A DNA stretch of 64,000 nucleotides from Amoebophrya sp. A120. Lineage: Eukaryota; Sar; Dinophyceae; Syndiniales; Amoebophryaceae. The notes beneath the pieces were generated by a model. It saw only the letters and a list, made by a program, of their open reading frames with translations. It was not told where the DNA came from and searched no databases. A program made the position numbers and the translations under genes. The stretch is from assembly GCA_905178155.1 (NCBI GenBank), contig CAJINV010000001.1, positions 16,244,142 to 16,308,141 on the forward strand. Reading direction: 5' to 3'. Below, piece after piece: positions 9,914 to 22,585 of the stretch; position 1 is the first letter of the stretch; each line of letters begins with the position of its first letter.

Positions 9914-12217
9914 ATGGGGTTGACGGGCACGGCGACATCCAGCAAAGATCGCTGTCAGCGGCCATCAAAACGCGCAGGCAGCGAGAGAAGTACCAGCTCT
10001 GCATCATCCACCACTTCCAGTAGCAGCAATATCCAAAATAGACGGGGCCACTCCTCAAAGTATGTATAGTGTGGCCAGGCCATGGATGCATACAGTGCAT
10101 TTTTCTTCTCGTGTAAAAGAGTACTTAGCAGTAGCACTAGACGCTTCTATGCGCTTTTTGGATTTGCGTGTTATTCTTTCTTCAGTTGGTATATTTATGT
10201 ATTTATAGATTCGGGATGGCTCTGTTTGTTGCTCAGGATAGGCCGTAGCTCATCAGCGACGTCTACTTCCTCCTCGTCTACTTCTGCCTCCGACTCCTCG
10301 ACCTCGCGCTCGTCTGCTGCCCAGAACAGGACGAGCTTCGATCAGCAAGGCGCGCCGTCGCGGCGGCACGGCTGCCGCAAGCCGGCACGGATGCCTGCTG
10401 AAAGTCCTGCGCATCTTCAATCTCAACGGCCTAAAGAAGACCAGGATCACCGGGCTACAGTTGGGACGGGGGGTGCTGACACGGGTAGAAGTAGAAACAG
10501 AGCGCGAAGAAGACCGCCCGCAGCTGCGGCTAGCGGTCGCGACCACCACACTGCAGAGAACGCTGATCCTGCGTCTTTGCGTTCCACCGTCGGCACCTCC
10601 AGTTCCGATTCATCTAGCAGCTCATCCGAGGGAGCCGGGGAGGGGAGCAGGTCATGGAGCAAGTTGCGCCGGGCGTGCAACGACAAAGTTTGGTGGGATA
10701 AGAAGTTACGAAATTGAGAAAAAGAAGGCGCTTTTTGCTCAATGTAGATCCTACTTACTTTGCATGGGAAACTTTGGTGGCGCAACCGTCAAGGTTGAGG
10801 TCGACCAAAGTTCACGGACGATTCACAGTAAAGTGAGAAGCGGGCTGCTTTTCTAATCGCCAATGTTGCGTTTTTTTGAATCTTCAGCCTTGCAAAGTCC
10901 GGGATCAAGTAGAGAGTGGTAGTTCGTCAATAATTTTCGAACGACTTTGCGCCCTTAGAATCAACTGTCAACAACAGTAGCTGCAAAGAAGTGTCTATCT
11001 TCTCCTTTCATATCATCGAAAGGCCTTGACATTCAAGTACGCGAGCGAGGCGGTGCACCTGGGAGACAGTTGGGTGGAGCTCATTATGCGTGTAGGTGGC
11101 ACGCAGCCCGAAAACGGCAAGGAGTTCTTTGCGAACCGCTGCTTGCGAATGCTCGACGCTGCGCGGAAGCGAGTTTTTCCGCTACGTAGCAGCTGCAGCG
11201 CCTCCGGCCGCCGGCAAACCGGCCACGTGCCTCGACGCGCGGGAACCCGGGACCGAAGGCGGGAAGGCCGCCCGGCTGGTGGGCTTTCGACCTCGTCTGA
11301 TCCCGACGCAGTGCCTCTTTCCGGATCCGAAACATCAGTCGGCCACCGCAGCATCACGGAAGCGCGCCGGCAGCGTCAGCTCTTTGCGCACCGGGAACCA
11401 AAGCACGGCAATGGCACGATACAGGCGAGGACAGACGGGAAGGACACTAGGGGGCGCGGTGCAAACACGCGGAACATGGCCGGTATATTGTCCCGCCGCA
11501 AGCCCTGTGAGCCGCGATCGAGTGAGGGCGCATCAGAATCTTCGTCGTCTTCCTCCGCTTCTCGCCCCCGGCAAGAGAGGCAAATGAGAGCTTCGCGGCC
11601 CCGCGGTGCGCGTCACTTGATGTCCACGGGCGGGGCAAACAAACGCAGCGTCATGGCCACAGGTGGAGCGAAAACCTTTTCGCAGGAGAGCCACTCGGGG
11701 TCATCTTCGGTCGCGAGCTTAAGCAAGAGCAGTACATCCTCCCACTCGCGGCAAAGCCGTTCCTCCGGGGTTCCCCGAAAAAGCCCGCATACCACGAGCA
11801 CCACCAAGTGCTGTCTATCAAAATGAAAAAGCATGAAGTTTGTGCCGCAGCTGTCTATGTTTTGGTGTTCTTGTTAGATCATGGAGTACAATGACTGGAT
11901 GATGATGAAGTATCCAGAACATGAACGCATCAGTGCGAAAGCACGACTCGCGTTTGCGGTTTTAATTTCGATAACATCCAGAGCGCACTGGTGGCGAGGA
12001 TGTGAGTCGAAAGGCATCGGAAAAGGACTCACCGGAGCGCGCCGGCGAGGGCCGTGGCGAGCCAAGCGAGAATGCGCCAGCCTTGTCCGCGGAGATCGAT
12101 GGCGGCCGCGCTGCTGGGGCCGGTCGAGCTACGCGGAAGAAACGGTCCGCGGCCTCACGAGCAAACTCGATTCCCAGCGGCAGCGGCAGTCGAGACGCCG
12201 ACGCGAAGGAGTATTAA
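9914..12217 (+). CDS. Ser/Arg-rich low-complexity protein, multi-exon, unrecognised
   Basis: Exon 1 starts at ATG 9914 (MGLTGTATSSKDRCQRPSKR) and ends at 10059 before GTATGT. Exon 2 resumes at 10237 after CTCAG in matching phase 2 and continues as IGRSSSATSTSSSSTSASD. A third coding tract, about 11026-11812, has the same composition (SEGASESSSSSSASRPRQ; SGSSSVASLSKSSTSSHS). A last segment from about 12000 (DVSRKASEKDSPERAGEG) ends at a stop at 12217. Only the first intron (10060-10236) is phase-checked; the exon 2 to 3 and 3 to 4 junctions are inferred from composition. The Ser/Arg bias suggests a disordered, possibly nuclear, phosphoprotein, but no RNA-recognition or other folded domain is visible. 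Confidence 0.5.
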
Positions 12218-12502
12218 GCACGACAGTAAATTGATTATTATGCCTGCTTCATCCCTGTAGTGGAGTCGCTTCAATACAGAAAATTACTACAAGCCTGTAC
12301 AAACATGATGCAACTACTCATGTCCTTAGTTTCACTGCTTCTATGCAGCTTTTTCTTGGTCTTCAGCTTTCAATTCTATGTCCCTGGATGTTTGGAACGT
12401 TTCGTGATAAAAGCAGCCACTGGCTAGGGCTACTTAAACTGTGTTCAAACTAAGGCATAGTTTTTGGTCAAACGCAAATGCACATATACATAGACTACTT
12501 AT

Positions 12503-13687
12503 GTGCAACAACTCAACGCAATTGGCAGGAGCGTCTCCCTGCGTCAGGGCAGCGAGCGAGTACGACGTTCCCACAGCACTGTGCCCGATTCTTGTCCAAG
12601 CTCTTTCGAATTCCGCAAATGCCAGGATTATCGATCGGAATGGCGGAGCCGCCGACAATGCATGATGGACGCAGAATTCGATCTTCAGCAGGAACGTGAC
12701 GCGTACCAATCTTTTTCTGACTTTTCCTCATTCTACAGTCTACCACAGCCGACTCTCTTCCTCCACCGAGCTTGCAAGCTCGTGGCTCGCCACCCACACC
12801 GACAACGAATATTATGGCGTGTCGTATTCTCGCTGTTTTCCCATGCACCATGGACGTGGGGTGAGCACGACATGAATTTGCATTCAGACGAACCTGTCAT
12901 GGGTTCTTGCCGTTTCCCGAAAAATGCATTTACTAAGAAAAGTCGGCTGGGCTGATGTTTGCATTGATTGCGGAAGTCCTGCCCAATCTGAATGAGGTTG
13001 TGGCTCAAGAATAAAGAAAAAACATAAAACGGCAGGCACCGGCGCGAGCATGGAAGGCTGCGGGACCACCAAGAAATCCTTCAGGCGGCCTGGAAACGGG
13101 AGGAGGACGCGTCAGAGCGATCTGCCCTGACACATCAGATTCGCGAGGTGCAGAGTATCGCTTGCGTATCGGTCTGGCTCTGCACGCCCGCGAAACTGTT
13201 TTCTGGGTCAACGGCTGACACCGCGATGAAAGAACAGCATGAGCATGCCGCTGCAGAGCGTGGCCAAGGGAAGAGTGGCGGGAGCCTTCCCGACACTTGT
13301 GTGTTGCCTGGTCGTAATTGCTCACGACCAAAAAATGCCGGATGCGATTTATTGCCGTGCATGATTGCGCATGACGTTGCGTCGAAGGTTGTAGCTACCA
13401 GAGCGCGCAACTACCCCGAACCATGCCCCGTGGCACTGAAATTTTTCGCGGAAGTGCTGGGGTGCTGCGTCAGGGATATCTACTTGCAGAGCCAGACATC
13501 ATATTTGCATTGCATACGTGCCGAGCTTCTGCGATTGCCCCTCCAGCACGAGGACCGCATGTTTGAGCTGCGCAAAAAGCAACGAAGTGCGCAGCAGGCG
13601 TATCAATTTGCTCACGACAACTTCGTATCGAATGCAAATGTGGTGCCTTGGGCTGCTCGCTGTGATGAGAGCGGTTGCAGGTATTAA
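12503..13687 (+). CDS. candidate helical Cys-containing protein, exons uncertain
   Basis: Three + strand stretches look coding. About 12560-12720 encodes SFEFRKCQDYRSEWRSRRQC followed by MMDAEFDLQQERDAY. About 13045-13155 encodes REHGRLRDHQEILQAAWKRE and a charged helix. About 13380-13680 encodes YPEPCPVALKFFAEVLGC and then LRKKQRSAQQAYQFAHDNF. The spaced cysteines and Trp of the first part faintly recall small twin-Cys mitochondrial proteins, but I cannot assign a family. Splice sites were not resolved, and these may be exons of one gene or of two. Confidence 0.35.
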
Positions 13688-13916
13688 CACGAATATCATT
13701 AAAGACGACTGTCGTCGCGAAAGACGATCAAGAACTTCAGCCCGTTTGGATTTATTTACTACGTTTGAATACATGCGTACTCTACCTAGTTAGAAAAGAC
13801 GAGCAGAATTGCTCGCTAGGCCACGCTTGCTGGCTTGCTTACATGAGAACCCAACTGCGAACTTTTTTCAAATCGTTACAACACAGCTGAGAGTCCTCGT
13901 GCTCCTGACTGTTCAG

Positions 13917-16565
13917 TTTTTTGAGTTTCCACAGCCCTGCGTGCTTTCCATTTGCACTGCATACTTCGTTGACTTTCTTCGGATCGCTGGCCACGAATAC
14001 CCCCGCGAAGAGGCCGATCCGACCAGCCGCTGGGATCAGTCCCCGTTGCCTCCTCCCGAGCGGAAGCCTCGCCCGGCGGACCACGAGCGCATCCTCTCCC
14101 CGGAGTTTCAGGTGCCCGACCACCGTGAACCCGCGGCGGCGGAAGACGACTTCTACCAACACGAAACTGCGGCGACGGGCTCGGCCCTGAAAAGTCGTCG
14201 AAAGCAAGAGCCTTATCTCTACAGCTTCTCGTCGCGCGACGACTTGGATTTGGAGTGCGAGCTGCAACCACTGGACAGCCCCGGGGAGGAGCCTGGCGAA
14301 ACCGAGCACGTGGCCGAGGAACTCGCCTGCGCGGACCGTCCGGAAAAACAGACGGACCACGATGGATGGAACGACTGGTGGTGGAAGAACGACCCGCCCC
14401 AACAAGGTTCGTCCGCGACCCCGAATTGTGCTTGTCAAGAACATTGGTTTTCATTCTGATGAATGTTCCTAGTCCTTGCGAAATTGAATATGCAATAATG
14501 AAGATCGTTCGACTCTGCAGTTGGTTCTAGTGGTACTTCCACCCTCTCAATTACAAGCAGGGCGCTCGACTCTCGGTCTTGCACAAGTGATTCATGTCAG
14601 TCTTTTTCGTGGTGGACATGTACTGCTAGTTCGACTTAAAGAAACCACTTCAGACGCTTGCACATGATACTGGCGAGAGCGTTGGCCCTTGAGAGGAAAC
14701 GACCCAGGGCCAAATGCAGTAGCATTGCAGGAGTGGTATATTACCATAGAAGTCCTTACTGCAGAGCCCACAGCTGCGCACAACATATCAGGTGGTGAAG
14801 ACGGGGACTACAATAAGGATGGCAACGGGGAACAGAAATCCGACGCGTGGTGGTCTCGCGCGGATCCTCCCTCGTGGAATGAAGCTTGGAACGACAAGGA
14901 GCAGAGTTGGCTGCACGAACCTCAGACGCATGCAGGGGCAGGTACTTACTTACATACTAGGCCCTTATGGAAACGTGAGCATTCAAGCTGTTGCTTATTC
15001 AGTGTGTTAAAATAGTTCGCTCTTATTGCATGCTGCATACGAATAGAAGACTTTCATCTTGATTTCCAGTTAATACGGCAACTTCGTGACACAAAAATAC
15101 AAACAGAATCCAACTCCGCGGAAATAATCGCTGAAGACGTTCCACGTTCAGCACCACAAGATGCTCCCTCGCACACTGAAATAAAACCTCTGACAGTTCC
15201 CGCGGAACCTCCTCGGCAGGAGCAGGACGCGGGTGTACAAGATTTCAATAGCGCAGGGTCCAGGTGGAGCGCGGCGTTGCCAAGCTCCACAGTCGCGAAG
15301 GGAGCGCACGCTGGTACTTTGGGAACAAGCGGTAATCGCGCGGGCACTGCCAGCTACAGTTACGGGAACAAAGGCCAGAAGATGCACCCTTCCTCATCCA
15401 CAGGCGGTGGAAAAAACGGTCCGCAAAATGCTGGATCGAAGTTTTTATATCCCTGCGAGATCTTGAGTGACAAAAAATCTTTTGCATATGGCTATACCTA
15501 GTGTACCAGATCGATATTGTAAGAAGTTGTACTCGGTTCTGGAACAGCTACATCTTCACACGAAAAAACGCAGGAAACGGAAAAGCCAAGCTCTAGCTTT
15601 TCCTTTTAGGCGGTACATGCCCTCCACTAGAAGTACTTCGCGCAACAAAGCATCACATAATATTTTCTAAATGGCTTTCGTTTCTGTCGAGATTTTCTAA
15701 AGGGCTTTCGTTTCTTTCTGCCACTGACGCGGCGACTCTTCCTACAAAATTGTGGATTGGTGAACACTCAAAATTTTGCTCTGATGTTGACACTGTGTCC
15801 ACTACTAAGGGTTCGCAAGAGACTTCCCGTGCGTCGTCGTCGTGGCGCGGCCCAACCTACCCGTCCGCCAAAGGCAGCTTCGGATTTTCAAAAAGCTCCA
15901 GCAAAAGCAAGGGGAAGGGCGGAAAAAGCAAACCGGGGCCAGGTACTCGGATGATTTTTCATGATGGAAGACACATTTTTCATAAAATTGAACTTTTATC
16001 ATCGTAACTCAACATAATAAAGTGCTCGCCTGGGAAGAAATAGAAAGCGTTTTTTCTTTGTGTGAAACAACGTGACCTGAGCAGGAGTCGGAGCGTTCGC
16101 TCTGGCGTTCGTTTCTTTAGGTAGATCGTCACAAATACACTCTTCAGTCGATCCGAAAGCGCACCTCGACTGGTTACGGCGATCACAGAAAATCGATAGC
16201 AAAGCGGACCTTCATTCCATATGGAAATATACAGCAACAATCTCCCACTCCCAGAGTGTATTGTAAGTATTGCTTCGCAAGGGAAGTCCTGCGACGCAGG
16301 ACCTGCGTGCTTTAGTTTCTTCAGAAACGAAACGCCACACGACATGGTCGCTTTTTTATGATGACTCGCGGTTCCGCTTTCGCAAATTTTCGTTGGTGTG
16401 CACGTAGGCATTAATAATATTTGCTTGTTTTTTGCAGGAGATCATCCTGCAAGATGGTGGAAGAGGCGCTCTTTTGCGTCCAATATCGGTGTTTACCTAC
16501 ACCAAACATCGATGACATCCTGTAGGGCTGGGACTGTTTATTTCTGTTCGATATTCCGCGCTTGA
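13917..16565 (+). CDS. Trp-motif, Gly/Ser/Lys-rich low-complexity protein, multi-exon
   Basis: First recognised exon about 13917-14406 (EYPREEADPTSRWDQSPLPP ... DGWNDWWWKNDPPQQ). It joins in phase 1 at a Gly codon to 14792-14941 (GGEDGDYNKDGNGEQKSDAW ... RADPPSWNEAWNDKEQSW), then in phase 1 to 15107 onward (ESNSAEIIAEDVPRSAPQD ... TASYSYGNKGQKM). A later exon ends about 15940 (GSFGFSKSSSKSKGKGGKSK) and splices in phase 1 to 16438 onward (GDHPARWWKRRSF), with a stop at 16563-16565. A short Trp-rich motif with acidic or basic neighbours recurs in three exons. The 5' end and the junction between 15450 and 15800 are unresolved. No family is recognised; it is probably largely disordered. Confidence 0.5.
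15664..15716 (+). repeat. two-copy short tandem repeat in an intron
   Basis: The segment TTTTCTAAATGGCTTTCGTT is repeated about 34 bases later as TTTTCTAAAGGGCTTTCGTT. It is a local duplication between two exons of the low-complexity gene, with no function suggested. Confidence 0.7.
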
Positions 16566-17236
16566 GGACTTGAACCTGAAAAACAGTGACATATCAAGAT
16601 GAAACGTGCTCCTTTTCCAGACAGGACAGTAAGTGTTTGCACCCATTGGTTGCCATACCATCTTACAAAGAAGAAGACTCGCAAATGCAAAAAGCTTTGG
16701 CAGACCAAAATGCAGTTGCACGCTGCCACACATCGTCACTTGCACTTTAGAATTTTTGGAAGTGGAAGATTCGCTTGCGCCCGCGTTGACGTTGATCAAG
16801 AATTGGTGTCGTGGTAGCAACTGTCGTCGTGCACTTGTAAATTTGCAGAAGAACGCACAAGACAAGTGCAACATAGATTATGTTGACAGACATGCATCTC
16901 AGGCTCTCTGAGGAAAGAAATGCGTTTCATCACGATGCAAAAAAATGAAGATTCTGAAATTATTTGACGACACGCAGCCGAAGCGGCAGGCGCCACCCCG
17001 AACCACGTATCATAAATGGAAAGCTCCCGCCACACCAGAGACATCGCACCACCACATAGCGAAACGAACTTTATTTGTCTCTATTATGCAGAGCAAGCTG
17101 GCTGGCGATTTCAATTTCTCCAAGGATGCGAATCTCTTTTCGCAAGTTTTAGGCCCCTTTGTAATTTTAAACTTTTTGTAACTAGAGGGGCGCAGCACTA
17201 AGCATTTGTATTACAGATTATATTGCTTCGCAAAAA
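16566..17236. other. no supported gene
   Basis: A + strand frame at 16945-17181 is open but has no recognised motif. Otherwise nothing is supported in this interval. Confidence 0.35.
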
Positions 17237-17530
17237 ATGGTACACAGTAAGTTGCCATGGCACCTTCTGGCAGTTTGTTTCGTGATGTGCAGTTGTACGG
17301 ACAGCGTGCGCCGGCGCAACAAAATTTTCTCCGGATGGAATGGTGTGGCAGCCGTTTCCATTTTGATTAAGAAACCGATATTGCCGCGCAGCTCTCCCGG
17401 GCCAAATCGCTTGCTTGGCCCACTTCGAAGTAGCGGCACGGGTCGGGCGGGAAGGTGTAGCCAGCTTTTGACGGGGACGGCCTACTGGCTTCTACTATCA
17501 ATCTGTCTACTTGCATGGGCGCGTTCGTAA
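17237..17530 (+). CDS. possible signal-peptide exon of Cys-rich gene 1
   Basis: ATG at 17237 opens with MVHSKLPWHLLAVCFVMCSC: a basic start, a hydrophobic core of about 12 residues and a small/polar end, as in a secretory signal peptide. It lies upstream of the first Cys-rich modules on the same strand. The frame closes at 17530; a splice before that is likely, but its position is not resolved. The link to downstream modules is inference. Confidence 0.35.
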   Translation: MVHSKLPWHLLAVCFVMCSCTDSVRRRNKIFSGWNGVAAVSILIKKPILPRSSPGPNRLLGPLRSSGTGRAGRCSQLLTGTAYWLLLSICLLAWARS

Positions 17531-18657
17531 TCGTTTTCGTTTCCGAAGCTCGAAGGAACTGAATACAATATCGAAATGCCTCTGCTTCAGTACACTTCAT
17601 CGACCTACCACGACCAGTACATTAATATTCACAAACAGTCAACGCAGGAGTTATATTCAATTCGGGTATTCTTCACACAAACATCGTCATGAGAATGCCT
17701 TCCATTATCAGTGCGTGACGACCGCGCCCTTTTTATGAACACGGATTTTTGCCATTGGTACTTTCGGAACACAGTAAGTAAATTTCTCAACCTTCCAGAT
17801 GAGTGCAGAGCTTGAATACAACAAGCAATATTTTACGCTAGGGATAAGTAGTGTTAATTTTGAGTTCAATATGATCAAGCGCAGTATATCTCGTCCCAGC
17901 CATTCGCAGTTGGATTCCCTTTCCCACCTAGTTCTTTGTGTGAGTGTGTTCGTCTGTCTCGTTGCAAAAGATGTATGACTGAGTGTCAGTGACATAGCGC
18001 GGCGCAGCAGATCATGAACCTCAAGCTGCATAGTAAAACAAACTCTGCCCTTTCTAACGAAGCTTGTGCCTGAAATCAGGCCGCCCTACAAGCACGACAG
18101 CCGGCCTGCAAATCTGAAGAAGCTGAGTGTACGAAAATATTTGGACAAGATGAACTCAGAAGATCAAGTTTTCCAGTTTGAATTTGACAAAGTCCCGACT
18201 TTGCTCTGCTATGTAGAACATACTGGCAATTTTCGTCACAAGGTTCTTGCCTTGCGTTGTTTTTACCAGTGGCCGCGCAGGGACGCCAGTATCTGCTGTC
18301 CCAGCACTCGAGAGAAAAGGAAAAATGTATCTTCTCGATCTCGAGGGATAGTCTGCATGGTGCATGTAGAATCAGACTCAGATATAGAGTTCTCTGTGCC
18401 GGCTCTGGACACTTTCTCTCTCCGGACGCGACGTGGTACGCCAGAAGTACTTACAGAGACTTGAGGGACCACGAGGACGAACAGCGCAGCGAGGTGTGAA
18501 GAAAGCGCGTTTGACAACAACACTAGCTTATGGACGTGTAATAGGAAGCACGTGCACTTCCTATCTTGGAAATGTAAATGAAAGCCAACAGCCGCGAAGA
18601 CGCACTGTGCCTGAATTCCATATGAGAATTCCCACGATGTTTTTCGTGAGTAATCGA

Positions 18658-18760
18658 TGACCAGTGTGACGCTTGCGTCGGTGACGCAGTCCGAGTTCAC
18701 TGCTTCACGCACAATTTTGGCTTCCGGAGACGCACTTTGTGGTTGGGAATATCTATCATG
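18658..18760 (+). CDS. possible small Cys-rich exon
   Basis: One frame reads DQCDACVGDAVRVHCFTHNF, resembling the CNAC(Q)xAExxC motif found in modules at 21.9 kb and 37.5 kb. The match is short and the exon ends are unknown, so this is tentative. Confidence 0.25.
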
Positions 18761-19126
18761 ACGAAAATCTCCCTTGGCCTTCTGTGGAACGTCGCGTCCA
18801 CGGAACGAACAAGTACGCGCGCGTGGGACAGAAAAACCAGAATAAGGCGACGTCTACTTCCATTAGCGCCCAGGGTATCGTGACGAGCACGTATGTGGGG
18901 CACATAAGGGGACAGCAAGATTTCTTGCACACTCGGGGTGAAAAATCTACCATTTGCAACCGCAAGTAAGAACAATGGCCACTGGTTTGCAAAATAACCG
19001 CCCAGGGCTGATAGGCTCGACAAAGCTGCTTTGTTGATTTAGCCATGGATTGCAAGAAAATTTATTTGTAATTGCATCGTCCCAATGCCCTCAATATGAA
19101 AGTACTTAAGTAAAGATGAGCAAGCA

Positions 19127-19552
19127 ATGGATGCATCTTCTGACCCGCTTATTTTTTCAAGCTATACCGCGAAGCTTGCAACCACCACGATAGATCCGAG
19201 CGATCCAGATATCCCGTTGCTTAAGGATTATTCGACTCGCTTCTGTCTGAGAGTCCAAAACAGAATTATCGCAGGGAGAAGGCGCACGGTGTGTAATGTT
19301 GTGGGTAAACAATATCATACCGATACCTATTTGGGCGACTTGGACGTGAGTGGGGCCGATGTCCAAAGCGTCACAGACTGTGCTGACAAAATGAAAGCCC
19401 AGCAAGCATCCTGCGCAAGAACGTCCCTTCCTGATTTCATTCACAAGAACGCCGATGGGCTCCCAGTCGTTTCTTTCAGGCACTTTGATCGGCGGTGTCG
19501 CGTTTTGTACCAGCTACGCACATGCTATACGCTCACGCGTAAAATTTATTAG
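19127..19552 (+). CDS. Cys-rich module A exon, gene 1
   Basis: The frame contains FCLRVQNRIIAGRRRTVC and then TDTYLGDLDVSGADVQSVTD followed by CADKMKAQQASC. The pattern YxGDxx...VxxVxxCxxxLDxx matches the exons at 27.1 kb (YYYGDKIYDPNSVDTVAECK) and 31.95 kb (VYGDATYETVTDPLTCLQKL). A splice before the stop is probable. Function is unknown; the conserved cysteines suggest disulfides in an extracellular protein. Confidence 0.5.
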   Translation: MDASSDPLIFSSYTAKLATTTIDPSDPDIPLLKDYSTRFCLRVQNRIIAGRRRTVCNVVGKQYHTDTYLGDLDVSGADVQSVTDCADKMKAQQASCARTSLPDFIHKNADGLPVVSFRHFDRRCRVLYQLRTCYTLTRKIY

Positions 19553-20217
19553 TCCTTTTTTCATCATCTTTGATTATTTCCACTGCGTTCTTCTTACTTA
19601 CTTTGTTCGGAACAAAATTACGCCACAGTTCGTTGTCACCCACGTTTGCATGCCCAGATCCAAAGGTGAACGCTTGCGACCAAATTGTAGTCATGCTCGA
19701 ATCAACTAAATTGTTTGATCGTGGCTGAGACGTGATGCGGCCAGGTGAACGAACTAGGACCATGCAGTGCAGCCGAACTTTGCACGCGTGAGGCCCATAC
19801 TTACAACCTTGATGTGGACTGCAGAGCTCCCAATATTTTAACAGAATGTGCCGGGAAGATGCGGACGTTTTTATATAGTATAATACGGCTATGCTTTTTC
19901 CTACAAACGAGGAGAGACCGGCGGGGCAGCACACAGTTGCAGGATTGTGACAAGGAATCCAATGGACGGCACTGGTAAAGCGGCATGGATCGGACACAAT
20001 GGTTTTCCCTATGCGAGATTCGGTTCGTAGCGTTGACTGATCGCGATCCACATGGGTAACGACATATATATAATGTCATAACTAGGGCCGTTAACTTAAT
20101 AGCTACGCACCATAGCTAAGCTATGCTCGCTCATGCTGATGACTTTGGCCCATCGCCTGCGTATGGCCCAAGCGTGCGTCTGTTGCCTGAGTAAGTGGAG
20201 CGATTTCATCTTTTTAG

Positions 20218-20668
20218 GGAGCTGGCTGCGGCTCAGTTTCTTCTACGTGGAACGCGATCACCTTACTGCGATCCGGTTTCGGATCACAGATCACCTAACA
20301 ACGTAGATTGCAAATACCTCTCGCTCTGGAGTCAATTTGATCCAGGATCGGCTGATTTGACGGCTGAGGATGAGGCTAACATCGAGGGTCAAGGGTACAA
20401 CGTGTATGTACCCTGTACAACAAGTTACTACGGTTGTAAGCAACAGGGCGGGTATAATGACAAGGAGTACTGCGTGGAGTCCAATGCAGATGACAGATAC
20501 GAAAAGATGAGGGACCCGAGCGGACCGATTGAGTACGCCTACAACCCCACTCTGTGCGTGTACGCGGACGACGTTTTTCTGACCGCCACTGAAAAAACGC
20601 AGGACCAGTGTGTTGCCACCACTACTACGACGACCACATCCACCACAACTACGTATCACACGGGATGA
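20218..20668 (+). CDS. Cys-rich module B exon with poly-Thr linker, gene 1
   Basis: Begins after a TTTTTAG acceptor at 20217. It reads ELAAAQFLLRGTRSPYCDPV, later YVPCTTSYYGCKQQGGYND, and ends with AYNPTLCVYADDVFLTATEK, TQDQC and a run of about 15 residues that is almost all Thr with a Ser. The block NPTLCVYAxDxFLTxxEKTQxxC followed by poly-Thr recurs almost unchanged at 31.5 kb and 32.4 kb. The Thr tract is a plausible O-glycosylated, mucin-like linker (inference). Confidence 0.65.
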
Positions 20669-21020
20669 AAAATGAGGACTAGCACGCCATACTTGTAAGA
20701 ACAACGCCATGGAGATGGACGTCGATATCTAAGCACGAGACACTGAACAAAGACAAATCTTCGAAGCTCAACCTGTCATGTTGAAAACCATAGCATTTTA
20801 GAAGTAAGTAGCTTGGTTTCAGTAAATTTTTATTGGTGATTAATGCACGTTTTTCAACTTTCTGTTTCTTTGCGAAGTGTTCCACACCTCTGCAGATATT
20901 CTTACCTTCTTGGATTACTTAGTAGTTTGCGGGAGGATTTTTCCCGCTCACCTTAAGAAGCGCACACGCAATTCTGTTTCTTTGCGAAAAACTGTGGCAT
21001 GCTGCTTTTTTCTACGGCAG

Positions 21021-21188
21021 ACCACTGTGCCGGTGGACGCGAGGTGCGACGGCGTGGGCAACGAAGTAGTCCGCTTTAACAACACGGCTGACGTAAAGTG
21101 GATCTGCGATCAGAGGACCCAGAACGGAGCCAGGCACAGTAGCTTTCTGCATTACACTACGCAAATAGAAGAAAAATGTTGCAGTTAG
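21021..21188 (+). CDS. module C exon, gene 1
   Basis: After CTACGGCAG the frame reads TTVPVDARCDGVGNEVVRFN, then NTADVKWICDQRTQNGA. The same order, Thr linker then EPVDVKCDGIGNEMVHFNNT, is contiguous in a single exon at 32.4 kb, which shows that the linker and module C belong to one protein and that an intron splits them here. NNT is a potential N-glycosylation sequon. The exon probably ends near 21155. Confidence 0.6.
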   Translation, partial: TTVPVDARCDGVGNEVVRFNNTADVKWICDQRTQNGARHSSFLHYTTQIEEKCCS

Positions 21189-21479
21189 AGTTCCACAGTC
21201 AGACAAATTCATCTGCCATGCCGGATATGCTTGATAGCCTAGTTTCATCGTACGTATTTGCGTTGCGAGTTTTCTATGCCATGCAGGGGAAGTTTGTTTT
21301 TTGTCCGAGATGCCCGGCTCTCAATGCAATCCGGTGCAGACAGTTTACCTTTAGGAAAATCAAGCAGTTCGAGAGCAGTTTCTGGCTCACCTTGGTAGCT
21401 ACTACAGTACCGAAAAAGCTTGCGCCATATTGTTTTTGTTGCTGATGTTACAACAAATCTGTGACTGTAACACTTTTAT

Positions 21480-21668
21480 CTTGGGATATACACGGTCGAC
21501 GGCCCGAAAGATGACAACACCGGCGAGCCGTTTCCTGCTGATCTGCAGACCAAGGCCGAGTTGCCGGTCATCCACACCCTTGTCGTCTGCAAGGACTCCG
21601 TATTGAGAGGAAAAATCCCCTCTCCCCACATCAGAACGAAATTTCTGATGCTGGATTTGCGTACGCAA
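21480..21668 (+). CDS. module D exon, gene 1
   Basis: Reads IYTVDGPKDDNTGEPFPADL, then QTKAELPVIHTLVVCKDSV. The core DN(T/N)GEP(F/Y)PxDxxTKA(E/D)LPV recurs at 35.84 kb, again following module C. Exon limits are approximate. Confidence 0.55.
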
Positions 21669-21907
21669 ATTGCAAGCCCATATAATGCCAGAGTAGCGAG
21701 GTTTTGGCCTAAGGACTTAGCATGAGGAACGTCTATGCTGTAGGCCCAACAGCATTACAAAGAAACCGCCTGCATAATGGGGCGGAGCCTATGGAGTCGC
21801 TTTCTGTGAAGACAGACGCTATTTGTGGCCACGAGTCAGCACTGCAAATTTTCTGAGGCGTGCCGTCTTGATATGGGGAGGGGGGATTTTTCATTTTGAT
21901 ACTCCGA

Positions 21908-22024
21908 CATGGACATCGAAGCCTGCACAGTGAACACGCTGTGCAATGCGTGCCAGCGGGCGGAAGCGTTGTGCCCAGACCCCCTGAAAAGGGAAACCAT
22001 CACTGTCAATTGCGAAAGCCGCTG
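21908..22024 (+). CDS. module E exon (CTxNxLCNACQxAExxC), gene 1
   Basis: Reads MDIEACTVNTLCNACQRAEA, then LCPDPLKRETITVNC. The match to QKACTTNDLCNACQQAEEKC at 37.55 kb is strong: eleven of the fourteen residues from CT to AE are identical. The pattern of four close cysteines suggests a small disulfide-bonded fold. It continues the same module order C-D-E. Confidence 0.6.
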
Positions 22025-22585
22025 AAGTGCAAGCCAAAGAAACCACTGTGCGGAAGATCCGCTGTCTGACACAAGATGATGAACTCCGCGTCTTCGCCTA
22101 GTTATCCAAAACGACGGACTGTCTCCACGTATCTCCAAAGAATGGGTCACTCGGTATAGATTTTCTTTTCTAGATTGCTGCCCACTAACTAACTCGTACT
22201 CTGTATGATTTGTGGCCGCGTTTACGCATCGTCACAACCTTCCTAGATCCTCGTTGAGACGAACAAAAATCTAACACGGGGTGGAGTTCAATGCGTATTC
22301 CGGCCTCTTAATGTTAATTAGCAGCCGCTCCACTAATAAGCCTGCCATTCGACGAGCAGGCGATACCAGGAAGATAACTCGACCTATTTGCTTCCAGTCA
22401 TTATTCTTCATACACTGGATCAGTGGTAAAGCCCACTGGTACGCAATCCGCAATCAGAGCGAGAGATTCGGTTTATTGTGCGCGTCCGTTGCTTGCGGCC
22501 GATCACGTCGTGTCGAGCTATATTTAAAGAGAGGACGCGACGATTCCCCTCTCCGTTGCCATAACTGCGTACAACAGGTTGGATC

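Noticed and set aside
13839-14454. Two ~200-residue - strand frames
   Set aside because: Antisense of a + exon that splices in phase to further exons with the same Trp motif.
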